From: Symsagittifera roscoffensis
Taxonomy: Eukaryota; Xenacoelomorpha; Acoela; Convolutidae
Assembly: GCF_963678635.1 (NCBI RefSeq)
Contig: NC_087064.1
Location: 6,298,411-6,362,410 of the forward strand
DNA: 64,000 nt
Direction of reading: 5' to 3'
Made by a program: the position numbers and the translations under genes. Below are positions 1-11,930 of this stretch, piece by piece. The first letter of the stretch is position 1. Every line of letters begins with the position of its first letter. The notes under the pieces are model-generated. The model did no database searches and was not told the DNA's origin. It saw only the letters and a program-made list of their open reading frames with translations.

Positions 1-1131
1 GATTTCGATGTCAAGAAATTGAGGAATTTGCGATATTTCAACTTTAAATATGAAGAAATTCTGATTGTCCACTGGGCTCTTGGTTCTCGTATAAATTCAC
101 TCAATTGGCACCAAGATTCATAGTGAGATAAAATCGTATACCTCATACAATTTACTGATAAGATATCGGCAATGTTTTTAGAATGGACAGCGATTCGTAA
201 TAAAACTTGAGGATGTAACTACAATTAGTAACAGAGTAGTTCGAATCTACTTTCATACTTTTGAACATACTTTTTTGAAGATACTCTTTCAAGTCACTGT
301 GGTCAGAACCTTCTGGGCAACTTCTACTTGTTGTTACTTGAGACTTTGCTCAGAAAATACAACCAAAACCAAAATTCTGATCGGATAATACAATGCGTTC
401 AAAAATTTGCAAATCCAGTAAACCAATCTTGGCGAGTAAAATCACAAGACTCATAGTAGACTTGGCATCAAACTATTTACAAAAAGATAATAAGTTTCAA
501 CAGCTAAAGAAAGAAAGAAAGAAATAAACAAAGAATTAATTTCTCCATTATAGGATAAGTACAGATACAACAGTAATTTTTAAGTATATTATGAAACCCA
601 AATTATTTGTTGTACCAAATACCAGAATGGAGTGGATAGACTAAAGGTACAATACGTACCGTACCTATCGAGAGTCTACCCAGACACAACTTTGTGACAA
701 ATTTAAATTAAATAAAAGAAAAAAATTTCACGAAAGTCACTGATTTCGCGAAAGTTAAAAATTGAAAAAGGACGATATCTCGGAAACTAGAAGGATTTGG
801 AGGTTCACTTTTTCGGACAAGAATCGCAACCCTAAAAGGGTGCTTTATTAGCCTTTAGCCAATGTGTATAAATTTTAATTTATTTTTACAAAATAGAGGA
901 ACAAATAATTGTTTTTTGGAGTTTCTGGTTTTATATGCAAAAATTTTCGGAGAAATTATTAAATTTAACAAAAAATTTGGGTGTCTATGATGCAAGGATC
1001 GGAGGCTAAACTTCAAAAAACCTTATAAGTAAAGTTCATGTACCGTTAGGATTTTAAACCCAGAAAAATTATGTTATACTATCACACTTCCTCTTGAAAA
1101 AAATCATTCGACCAATTTTTTGGTGTAAAAT
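1..1131. other. non-coding stretch left of the LINE relic
   Basis: No open frame resembling a gene was seen. A short AAAG-type microsatellite lies near 512-530. This stretch may hold the 3' tail of the minus-strand LINE that begins to its right, but no clear poly(T) end or target-site duplication was found. Confidence 0.4.
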
Positions 1132-3400
1132 TTAAATTTGTTTCAAAAGAGAAAAAAACTGGTTCCCCCATATACAAGAAAACCGTTTTGTATTATTGGT
1201 TTGATTTTCAACTGGCAGTATTTGAGTTAAATTGACGTTGGAACATAATGGCGCATTTTTCAAAACAATGCCACAATGACGACCTAGTTTCGTTTTAATT
1301 TTTTGAATATGAAACACAAACGACAATTTCCATACCAGTACAACACCCAGATAATTACAGGATGACTTCGGCTCATACATTATTTCATCTAGGAGAATTT
1401 GAAGACTAGAAGCACGACTATTTCTATCAAAAGTTATTAAAGATGTTTTATCTGAGTTGAGTGTTAATTTATTTGCACTTAACCATTTGGAAATATTCGT
1501 TAAAGCTTTTTGAAATAAATAAAAGCACAAGTTTTTACATGCCACATTTGTATCATCAGCAAAAAGAAAGACATTTGAATCAGTCGCTGAGAGATGCAGG
1601 TCAATAATATAAATGAGAAAAAGAATAGGGCCAAGAACGGAGCCCTGCGGTACCCCTGTATTTATGGGTAACCAGCCAGAAGTTTGATTATTAATTTGAA
1701 CGCACTGATACCTATTGGACAAATAATTTTCAAGCCAATTCTAATAGTTCTCACGTATTCCGTAACAATCTAATTTTCGAAAAGAACTTTATGATCAAAC
1801 GTATCAAATGCTTTCTTTAAGTCAAGAAAGAAACTATCCTTGATTTTTCCCTTAATCCCTTGACGAAAGCGCTCAGTTAATTCCACGAGCACGTCGATTG
1901 TCCTATTTTTTTTTTCGTGAAATCCATTCTGACCATCATAGAGCAAATCGAATTTTTTATAATAATTGTGAAAACGAAAATGCGTAAATTTTTCTATTAT
2001 TTTGCGGAAATACACCAGGAATGAAAGAAGGTTTATTATGTATGTTAACAAAGGAGCTATAACCTAACAGCTTTTTATTAGCAGCAAATTGCTTATTTCA
2101 TTTTTCCGGAAGTTTGTTTGGGCTTCATGCTGCTTCTAACACTTATGACCTCTTGGAAAAAAACATTTAAAAAGGTACATTGATTTAGTAGCATTTTCAA
2201 AATCAAAGATTGGTTCTACTTAAGATATAGACCTTGCTAAATTAGATCCAATTGATGAGAAGAATCAGACACATTGCTACCATCAACAGATAAAGCTGTA
2301 AAACTAGATGACTTGGTTTTTCTTTCTGTTATTTCATATAAAAAATTGCGAACTTTTCTCGAGTCTGCAATACAACTACTAAATCTTTTGTAGATTTAAT
2401 CTCTTTTCGTTGCTTTAAAAATTTTTTCAGTTTTTTGTCGTTCTCTTATAAACTTCTTTTTTACGCGAATTTTCCTTATCACGTTTCCAAGTTTTATACA
2501 ACCCATTCCTCCGCAGAGGGGCAAACACCTTTATTGATTCAATAAGACATTCAATAAAACTATTGTCGGCAGTATCAACATTATTTTCGTTGGCAATAAT
2601 TGAGATTTTAAATTTTTGTTTCAGCTTAATCAGGAAGTCATCCAATTCAATTTCTTCATTAGAAAAGAGATATCACGATATCATTGCTCAACAAAACTTT
2701 CACCATTGAGATTGGCTTTTAAACAGATATGATAATGATTCGAAAAGCATTCAAACGCCAGCACTTTAACATTAGGTCTATCTTTATTTCTAACTATGAT
2801 ATCATCTATTCGAAAAGCATTCAAACGCGAGCACTTTAACATTAGGGCTATCTATATTTCTAACTATGATATCATCTATGTAAGTTTCAGATGATTCATT
2901 AAACCTTGTCCCAATTTTATTTTAGAATATCGAAGCCATTAGATGTTACAGTATCAAGATAACCTTGTTGTGGATTGTTGAACTTGAGAGTATTTGTATT
3001 AAAATCTCCTGCCAGGACAATCGGTACTTTATTTCGAGTAAGTTTTTCAAGTTCTTGATCCAACTCTTCAACAAATGGGATTTTATCATCACGAGGGGGA
3101 ACATTTAATCCGTTTTTCTTTACAAGGACTGAAATAGATTCAGACAAATTGCAATTCAGTAGATCAATTAAAACAACTTCACCTAACTGAATCATAGTAC
3201 CTCTTCCTCTTGTATTTCTATTATTTTTTTAGGATCGTGTTGATGCCTTGCATTATATACTTATTAAATTCGTCGGTATCATTTAGCTAAATTTCTGTGA
3301 GGCATTTTATTTTGACTGGAGACTCGAGACTACTAAGAAGTGTTTCTATATCTTCATGATGCTTACGGAATGATCGAACATTAAATAGCAACAAATTTAA
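1132..3400 (-). pseudogene. degenerate non-LTR retrotransposon (CR1/Jockey-like LINE): endonuclease and reverse transcriptase relic
   Basis: Reading the minus strand from 3400 downwards, the first block resembles the start of an APE-type endonuclease (asparagine-valine-arginine-serine, then 'LTE'). The next (3195-2917) carries the endonuclease motif GDFN. A block at 2051-1770 has the first RT motif (FLDLKKAFD). The block at 1722-1132 has GVPQGSVLGPILF and FADD, the RT core with the catalytic aspartates. These pieces lie in order but in different frames, separated by stops, so the copy is dead. In an intact element the endonuclease nicks the target and the RT copies the RNA into the nick. The motif style fits the CR1/Jockey group; the exact clade is not resolved. 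Confidence 0.85.
2741..2880. repeat. tandem duplication of about 70 bp inside the LINE relic
   Basis: The block beginning cgaaaagcattcaaacgc and ending ctatgatatcatctat occurs twice in a row with only a few differences. It is a local duplication in the decayed endonuclease-RT linker. Confidence 0.85.
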
Positions 3401-4815
3401 AGATTTGATACAACTACTTTTTTTTTCGGCAACACCAGCTAGCAACTCTGCCTAGGATCAACTACAGGCATTCACCGTCACGCTGACTCTACTGTCTGGT
3501 TATTGCAAACAAATTCTTTTTTTTTGAAGAAAAACCAAAGCAGATGACAAGTGAAAAGTTACCTGATTAGATTTTTTAAACGGCAAACTAAATTTTTTTC
3601 TACTGTATAAAAACGAAGTCCCTTAGTAGCATCACTGGTAGCATTTGTCAATTTCTTGCCATGACATTGATCGTATAAGTTAACACTACAAACACGCGAT
3701 CTGAAACCCAATAATCGTAGGTCCTTATAACCAGTTTATTCAATTTTTTGAACTTCTTAACATTATGGCTACTGCTTCTTCTAATTGTGACATGTGCCTA
3801 GAGTCTCTATAACCACTGTGTAAACTGGTAGATTTTGTTCTAGGGGGATGTAGGATTTTATACTGAGAAAGATTAAGTCTGCCAGCGAAATTTCGCTGTT
3901 AATTAAAATCAAAACTCAATAATGGACCAAAAGTTGGTTTTAAGGTTGTTCATGTCAGCTTTAGTAAGCAAATTTTCTTTCATTATAGCGAAAAAAAATG
4001 AAATAGTTTTTAATGTTGAGAGGTCTAAATTTCTTCGGAAAAAAGAAATTAAATATTTTGCTTCAATTTTGATGCACTGACTACAAAACAAGTATAACTA
4101 AACTGCAGCGTACATGTTGTAACAAAACTGGAAACAAAGTGCATAGAGGTTGTCAGATTGGGGTAATTTAAAATAGTTCTTGATTTGTGATATTGTCCAA
4201 AATATATGGTTTTTAATATTTACTTTACCAACCACTATTCGATACCGATTAGAAAAAATTCGAAAAATGAGCAAATCTTGTAATGAACATAACGATCATT
4301 CTGTACTCATAGATTCTCTTAAGTTAATATAGAAGCATATTGTCATTTCTTAGGCTGTAACTTGAGGAGTAAAAGGAAAACTTACAAACAGACCGTTAGA
4401 AAAAATCAATGAACGCAAGAAAACAAAAAACTTCAACTTTCCAATTTCAAATAAAAGATTATATGCCCAAACTCTCGTTGAATTTCAAGAGCAAAATATG
4501 ATTGACACTATTTTGATTAAATCTTTCATTAAAAATATCCAACCCTGCCCAGGTTCAAACCCTCTTATTTTGTTGCGGGTCTCCTTCCCTACCTCTACGC
4601 TACAGATTCATGATACCTTGAAGCTAAAATGCTATTTGTAATATAAAAGTCTGAGTTAACTCCTTAGCATTGGATGTACTTAATAGCTGGTTAATGAGCA
4701 AAAAGAACACTTTCAAAATGAACACAATTTGTCGCAACAATATTTGCGACTTAGATTGGAAAAAAAGAAAGTTCATACTATAACACAAGCTTTGCTTGTG
4801 CAATTAGTGGTTTTT
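3401..4815. other. stretch downstream of array gene 1 exon, no gene found
   Basis: The remaining exon(s) of array gene 1 were looked for here and not found. Around 4390-4520 the sequence resembles the dispersed family that begins 'aatgaacgcaagg', also seen at 11.1, 25.3 and 46.2 kb. A small hairpin-like palindrome (acaagctttgcttgt) lies near 4782-4800, and a related one lies near 33.97 kb. Confidence 0.4.
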
Positions 4816-4817
4816 AC

Positions 4818-5169
4818 CTGCAAATTGATGAACTAAAACTCTTACAAAATCTTCGAGATTGACAGTTTGCTCAGCATCGAGTTTGTATGTGGCATTGAGG
4901 AGATTAATTGCTCCAGGATTGTGCTTCTCAAGCTCATTAACGAGTAAAAGAAATTCTACAAAAATTCGCCCTCTCGCATTCCAGTTGTAGGGGTTAAGAA
5001 ACGTATCCCTTATTTGATCAACTAATAACGTGAGACTTCGTGATAGCGTGTCGGGTATTGGCAGGCCATTTTGTCCGAATTGTGCCCTGAATTGGTGCAT
5101 TAGCTGTCCTCTATTCCGGCTTCTATTCGCCAATACCCAGGGTGTGACAATTCGTGAATGTGGTGGCAT
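4818..5169 (-). CDS. array gene 1, first coding exon (single helical domain); 3' part not found
   Basis: An acceptor 'ttggctttcag' ends at 5180, and the exon starts at 5179 with a 10-nt leader followed by ATG at 5169. The exon codes 117 residues and ends at 4818 with donor GTAAAA in phase 1. The protein starts MPPHSRIVTPWVLANRSRNRG and contains NPYNWNARGR followed by a leucine-rich helix. This pattern recurs in array gene 2 (DPYNWQERTR) and, less closely, in genes 3-5. The leader also holds an ATG-TGA mini-frame overlapping the start. No downstream acidic-tail exon was seen before the LINE relic, so the gene is either truncated or has a diverged last exon. Its function is unknown. It is placed in the family by its exon phase and shared residues. 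Confidence 0.6.
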
Positions 5170-5179
5170 CACATTGAAA

Positions 5180-6016
5180 CTGAAAGCCAAAGCTTAATGA
5201 AGCACAACTCGAAACAAGCAATGATCTTTCAGTAAGATATATATGCCGTACTGCAAAAACAACTATATTAAATATTAAATTGAACAAGAGAACCACTGTA
5301 TCAGATTCAGTATTCATGACAAAAAATTTAGCATTTTTCTGCGTTACACTGCTTTTGAGGCCATCATCTGATTAAGCATAGCCAGCAAGAGACAAAGAAT
5401 GGAAATTTTTTTAGTTGAAAATTAATAACACCCATGAAGAGTTCGAACAAAACTGGTTATAATTTGAGAAATACGACCGCAGAAATTAAAACTTCGATTT
5501 TATAAATTCATCAAAATTCATCAAAATTAAGCAAATAATACCAAGCAAAAAATATAAGAACGGTAATGAGTTCGACCATATAAATGAACTCATATACGAA
5601 TCAACTCAGTCTCTTGGAGAACATTTTAAAACGTTTCGACCCTTTGAAAGTTCGGTTTTAGTCACAGCCTTGGCAAATTGGTTGACTTGACTACACGTTG
5701 AAATTGGAAGTTTTTCGCAGATAGCTAAAGCAGTCCTCTTCTAATGCAAAAACGATACCCTAAAATAATTGGCAGTCAGAGAACGTAGCCACCATTTTAG
5801 CACTGAATAAATTTAAGGAACTTCAGATATGCAAGTGTGATGAGTTAATTATTTGAAGTTAAAAATCAGATACACAAAGAAGCAAATAAAAATGTATTTA
5901 TAAATGTTTATTTTCCTTTCAGTAAGCTTTCTGCAACAAAAAAGTTACAGATCTGGGACACATGAAATTTATTTATTATGTAACTATATCTACGCAGATT
6001 TTACAAATCCTGTATT
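5180..6016. other. spacer between array genes 1 and 2
   Basis: No gene was seen. A poly(A) signal for array gene 2 (AATAAA on the minus strand) lies at 5973-5968, about 45 bases after its stop. Confidence 0.4.
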
Positions 6017-9000
6017 TCAGCTGAAAATGTCGCCTTCCGGTGCATTATTCTTATCGACCTCATTTGGTTGGTTGTCTTCAATGAAATCCAACAAATTCTC
6101 TCCTTCCTCTATATCTGAGTCACTCTCTGATTCCAATGTAGGAACATTCGAATCCTTTTCTGAAATCAGTTGATCATCCATAGAGCTCAACAAGTGGAAC
6201 ACATGGCCAGGCGGAGGACTGCGCTCCGGAAGACGTTCCCTTTCGTCCCGTAGCGGAAAATGATACGGCGGCCCCCCGTATACTTCATGGTCCTGGTGGT
6301 TATTCTGACTTTGGGGTTCAGGCTCTGGAAAGTCGTAGTCTAAACGAAAATATTTCAGATCATTAATCGAAATCACAATACGAGGCCAAACCGTGTAGTT
6401 TGTGACTTGTAAGCGGATTCCGCAACATGGACGCTCTTTGTTCTTTCGTTTTATTTGATCGTTCCGACAAAATTTTAACTATGCTTAAAGTCTTGTCTCC
6501 GGATTTTAGAGACCTACAAACACTAAACCGTGCGCCTATCCAGTGCACAGTTTGGCCTCGTAATGCAAAACATTTCTTTTTTCATCATTTCCAGTTTTTT
6601 AAGAAAAATTGAGTTTGACTCAGTTTCCATCAAAAAGCAATTGTTTTCTCTTAAAAAGGAGCACAAATTAGCTATATGAAAGAAAGGACAAAACAGAGAT
6701 ATACCTGAAAATGCAAGAGGGGGGGTTCATACAGCATATACCTCCATAAACTTGATTGAAACCAGGATTCCAAAAAAAAAAACAATAATCCTATACTGAA
6801 AAACTTAAACTGGAAAAACTCAAAATGGGGCAATCATGAAATTTGAAAAATAAATGTAGAAAAGTTGATTTTTTGGAAAATTCTATAATTAAAACGCACT
6901 ATTTCTAAGTTTAAATAAAGCACTTTTTTCAAAAAAATAACTTTTTTTTTCAAGTTAAATGTTCAAAACGAAAAAAAATATCGAGTAACTTTGCAAGTAG
7001 CACAGAATAGTCCAACTGCAATTATCATTGCAAATTCTGAAATCAAAATTTGAAACTGTATTTTCTTAAAGCAATTAAATATGAAGCCTTTAAACTAGCT
7101 GATTAAAATATTTTAAAATTTTTTATATGACGGTTAAAAAAACTACTAAATTTGGAAAAATAGATTCACCAATATAAAAATCGTCGCTGAAGTTTGCTCA
7201 TTAGCCTAAAATTGTCTGAATAGCCAAAAACTATTTTTCTATACAATTTTGTTTGGATTTTTTGAGCAGATGATTTAGGAATGATAGGGCTTCACATAAA
7301 ATTGAAAGAAGTCATAGTACCTACTCCACATTTCTTTCCAGTCACTTCGTATCGTGGTCGGAACAAAAAAAAAATTAAAATCGTATATGCTATTCTAAGG
7401 TCATTTCTCAAATCAAAATCCTGCTAAGTCAGAACTTGCAAGCGTCACTCAACGTATCAACAAATAGTGTTTTACATGTAATTTTCACATAGATGAAACA
7501 TGGATGAACAAAAAAATTTAAATGGTATTGCAATATGAACACAGATGCAAAGCTGAGCTCTTCACCACTTGCAATACAAAACTAGCAAAAATCGAATCTG
7601 TCGAAAAAACTAGATCTATCATACTTAATAAGGCCAATTTTGAAACAAAAACATGCCGAGACAAAAAAAATATTGGATTAGCATCTGAAGATAATTTACC
7701 CAGCGGTAACCAAGAGGAAAATATCTTGGCAGAAACCCTTTAAGCCGAACAAAATCAACAAGACTAAAATAAAAATCAGCGAAACAAAGCGGAAACTAAG
7801 CCGACAAAAAATAAACCGAAAGCCACGAAGTCGAAATCTCAAACCAAAGAAATATCATTTAAAATATATTATTTACAAATTTATTGGGAAAATACTGAAA
7901 AGGATGCACAGTGGAAATTAAAAAACAATGGGCGATAATAGATGCACATACCGCATGCATGCCGTGTAATGCATGCATGCTGAAATCTGTTAACAAAGTT
8001 GTTTACGGGAAAAAAATCTAGCATACGATTGCAATACCCTTGCGATAAAAAAACATGGATGCAAAAATGAAATCTATGACGGTTTTCTGAATTGCAATGA
8101 ATCTTCAAACCGGGTACCGTATCTGAGATTTTTTAGTAATAATCAAAACTGTTCCAGTAATGCAACTGTATTAAATTCCTGTAATCTTCACGGATTTGGC
8201 AATGACCAGTTTTATTACGTAATGAGCAACTTCAAAAGCAGTAAAATTTTTTGTCCTTACTTTATCACTGGTCAATGCTATCGTGGCACTTGCACAGTAC
8301 TGTTACAGCACTGTTTGCATACTGTTGCTTTATTGAAACAGAACTGATTTTCACTGGCAGACCAATCCGGTTATACTATTTCCAGGTACACTAAAAGTCT
8401 ACTTACGGAATCTAAGACACAAGGTGTCACAAATATTAACACACATACTTGTACCTCGCAAACACCAGCAGAAAAAAAAACAGGAAACCTGAGCACTAAA
8501 AACAGCAAAAAAAGAGTAAGAACAAGAAAGTACAAATAAATGCCTTGGAAAAATCGATTTCAAGATTTTAAAAAATACCTGAGAAAACGGGTTCAAACTC
8601 AGACCACCCAAACAGAATTTATTTAATCTAATCAGTTACCAATTTAATCTTAGCTTACTCTACTTAGACGCCTGACAACAGATATGATGTCTATTTAACA
8701 CATAACTTTTGCACAGAACACTCTGGATTTAAGTGTGCGACTTGCTTACTCGCTTATAAAAAACACGGACTGATCTTACATTGTAAGCTTACTTGAGTAA
8801 AAAACATAGATAAAACCACATGCAAAAACTTCCCAAAACCTTTGTTGGCTTTTGTCAGAAATTATATGTTTCGATTTCAGTTTGTTTCATTTAATAAAAA
8901 AAATGCACCAAGTTTAATTCACTTACTACTTGCTTGTGCACCTAGTCTGTCTAATATAATATTCACGTGGTGATTGTGATCGGCATCAGGGCTACTGTGC

Positions 9001-9290
9001 AGACTTTTCAGCAACGTCAAAAGATCCTTGTGGGTTACTCGCTGTTCACGACTGAGTCTGTTCAAATCATCCAACAGTGCTCGGAACGTTCTGGTCCTTT
9101 CTTGCCAGTTGTAGGGGTCTTTGTTTCTATTGAACTCAGTATGTTTTTCTTGCAAAGAACTCCGATCACATTCATTCAGATGCTGACCATAACTTTGTCT
9201 GAATTTTTCAAACAGGCAGTGACGACTTCTTGTTCTTCGCGCCACAGGGTCAATGTTCACAATTGTAAAGAAGGACCCCCGTTCTTGCAT
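6017..9290 (-). CDS. array gene 2, two coding exons (one helical domain plus acidic tail)
   Basis: Exon 1 runs 9290-8927: the acceptor 'tttttttcag' ends at 9303, a 12-nt leader ending in an in-frame TAA follows, then ATG. The donor after 8927 is GTAAGT, phase 1. The last exon runs 6339-6017 (acceptor 'cgtttag', stop TGA) and joins in phase 1, giving about 228 residues. Exon 1 starts MQERGSFFTIVNIDPVARRTR, close to gene 5 (IANVDKLAREGR), and has DPYNWQERTR like gene 1. The tail exon is rich in proline, serine, glutamate and aspartate (EPEPQS, ESESDSDIEEG) and looks disordered. No second domain exon was found in the 2.6-kb intron. Its function is unknown. The exon structure is well supported by splice sites that agree in phase with the other family members. 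Confidence 0.65.
6416..6570. repeat. dispersed repeat, copy 1 of a pair (partner at 11.79 kb)
   Basis: The stretch from 'attccgcaac' to 'tttggcctcgtaa' is matched with scattered differences at 11786-11930. It sits inside the intron of array gene 2. No terminal inverted repeats were made out. Confidence 0.65.
7310..7361 (+). repeat. right-end fragment of the hairpin-headed 400-bp element
   Basis: It ends 'cgtggtcggaaca', the shared right terminus of the element described at 15830. Only this end is recognisable. Confidence 0.4.
7520..8070. repeat. long dispersed repeat, copy 1 (partners at 22.7-24.7 kb and 42.5-43.8 kb)
   Basis: The segment 'agatctatca...aataaggc...tgaaac' followed by 'cagcggtaac' and 'cagaaac' ahead of 'ccgac' is shared with 42536-42680. 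The downstream part, from 'atctagcatacgattgcaatacccttg', matches 24262-24300. A 70-residue plus-strand open frame here is judged fortuitous. The boundaries are approximate. Confidence 0.5.
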
Positions 9291-11134
9291 TTACAATTTC
9301 ACCTGAAAAAAACATAAATGGTCGCGTCATTTGAAGCTGAAAATAAAAAAGAAAACCAAAATATTTAATAAGTAACAAAGAGAATATAGAAGAAAGAGAA
9401 GAATTATAATACATTCATCTTCCTAACTAAGAGTAGCTATAAGCTAGCTGACTGCAATTAAGCTGAAAAATTGATATCAGAAAAACAATTTAACCAACTA
9501 ACTAAAATGTCTTTCGCTACATCAGACCGGATCTAGGAGTTTCTCAAGGGGTGGAGGTATTCAGATTTACGTTTTTTTTTTAAATCTAAGAAGTTGATTT
9601 TCTGAGTTTTGCCACAATTGGCTGGTCGCCAGAACTAGATATCGGCCACAAAAATGGATGTAAAATAGTACCATATACAACTTCATGCCCAAAATTGTCT
9701 TACAGACGAGGAAAAAATATTTTGAAAGCTATCTTTGTTAATAAAACCAGGGAGCGACTAAACAAATGGGGCGGGTCCCAAAGCATGGTATTGACGGATA
9801 ATGAAGAAATCTTATGACTTATAATATAATCGTATAAATCGACTATCGTTTAACGTATATTCGTATATTTTGGCTTTCAAATGAAAATCGCATAACCGTA
9901 TAACTTGAAATCAAAATCCTAACTCAAATACAACAATCGGCTTAAGATTTTTTAAAATCGTTTTTGCTGCTCGATTATTAATTTTTGCCGTAAAATCTCT
10001 AATTGCTATAAAAAAAACATTATGTTGAACTTGAGCCGCCCTAATATCAATCAATCTAGCAAAGTTCAATGAAAAAATCTTTCGTATAATCTTACATCGT
10101 AAAAATACTTTTTTCGTATGTCGTATAACGTGTAGTAAATTTTAGTCCCAGATGGCTTTTTCTTCACGAAATCAAATTCCCATCTGGCTATAGAAATTAG
10201 ACTGCCCGTAGTCGCTAAAAATGCTTCCAAACGATAAACAAACTCTATCTAAAACAACGAAAAGGGGTCAATCAACAAACTTGGCTATTTAAACCAACCC
10301 AAAAATCCAGAAATGAACCATGTCAGACTGTTTAAATGTTTTGATAACACAACAAAGTTTTGCGAAAAACCCCAGAAAAACTACTCACAATTGAAAAATC
10401 AAGGAGCATAAAATATTTTTTATGAGGAGCATCATAATGATAGCAGGTTACAACTTTTCAACGATACAAAAAACTTTGATGAAACTTATTTTCAAGTATC
10501 CAAGGGTTAAAACGTTTTGCAAAAAGAAAAGTTTTGGCGTCTAAAATTTAAGGTATAAATGAATAATCTATTTAAATTTGGTCAGCCAGCTAAAGCGGGT
10601 CTGATACAAAAATTGACAACACAAAAACTTTTTTTAGTGTGATGCGAAGATTGAATTTTTTAACTTAATTTTCAGTCTTTAAACAAAAATTGTATGCTAA
10701 TAAACTAATAAAAAACTACACAAAACGGCAGCACTGACACCAATGCGATAAGAAAACTACAAACCTAACTGCTTTGAAACCATTTCCAAAATTATAAAAA
10801 AACTAAAACACCCAAATCACAAATACTTCAATTATCTCAAAGCTTCAGTATCTAGCGGCCCACTGTTCAAAAGCTATGCAAAGAAAACGAAAAACTCAAA
10901 TCGGAAAACAAATAGCAACACTCGTCAATTACAACTCTTTAAAGGCTCGGCAACATCATAGAAATCACAGAAAAAAGACTGGGATACTTAATAAATTTCG
11001 TCCACTATTTAAACCGGACAAAAAATCTAACAATTCCAAACTATTAAAAATGAACTCCAACTTATTTTTTGTACGAAAACTTAGAACTTGATGTTAACTA
11101 CCAATAGTTATATTTAAGCATAGCTAAATGACAG

Positions 11135-11430
11135 TCGGAAAAGAGTAATGAACGCAAGGAAACTGAAGAAAAACCTGACTTTTTCTATAAAAAAAACCTT
11201 CAAGTTTTGCATTTCGCAAAAAAAGATGGCCTCAAAACTCTTTGAATTTCTGGAACATTTTCTGATCGATACTTTTTTGATAATTGTATTGAAACGAATT
11301 GAACTGAAATCAAACCATAAGTCAAACCGCGAAAACTCAAAGCGTGAATAATTTTTTTTTCCTGAAAAAAAAACAAAAAAATCACCGAGACCTATATAAG
11401 TACTAACTACGTTCATTGTTTTCAAAACAA
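11135..11430. repeat. dispersed inverted-repeat element (aatgaacg family), most complete copy
   Basis: It starts 'aatgaacgcaagg' and ends 'actacgttcatt', so the ends are short inverted repeats. Related copies lie at 25340-25452 and 4390-4520. Another, at 46183-46400 plus 47850-47990, is split by the 54-bp minisatellite. Confidence 0.65.
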
Positions 11431-11785
11431 AACTCTCGCAATTTGAAAATTTAGGGAGTCATAACTTTCCCGTTTTTTCTGCAATCTCCAGCTTGTTCTA
11501 TGTTAAAAGTCAAGGATATTAAAAGTGTCGGAAGAAACTTATGTTTTAAAAACTGACCATTAGACCGTTTTCATTGGAGAACCTCAAATTCTCCAGAAAC
11601 ATATTGACCTTTAATATTTTGTGTCTTAACTTACAAACCAACAAAGTGGTCTCGTGAGAGGCAGCTATAGCAAAATATTATTAAACTTCACATAAAACAA
11701 AACGAAAGTGTCTCAAAAGTTCATATATTAAAAAAAGTTGGCTTTATGAGGCCAAAATGTATATTTTGGGATTTTGGGCTGATTC

Positions 11786-11930
11786 CGCAACCATAACGCT
11801 CTCTTTCTTCTTCTTTTGTTCTTTCGTTTTCTTTGATCGTTCCGCAAAACTTGAAAAAAACTAAAGACTTGTCTCTGGATTACAGAAACCTACACACACC
11901 TATTCAGTGCAGTTTGGCCTCGTAAAAACA
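11786..11930. repeat. dispersed repeat, copy 2 of the pair with 6.42 kb
   Basis: It shares 'attccgcaac', 'gttctttcgttttctttgatcgttccg', 'cttgtctc.ggatt' and 'cagtttggcctcgtaa' in the same order as 6416-6570. Confidence 0.65.

Noticed and set aside
7522..7743. 73-codon frame as a gene
   Set aside because: It falls in the long dispersed repeat, and the matching stretch at 42.5 kb is not open in the same way.
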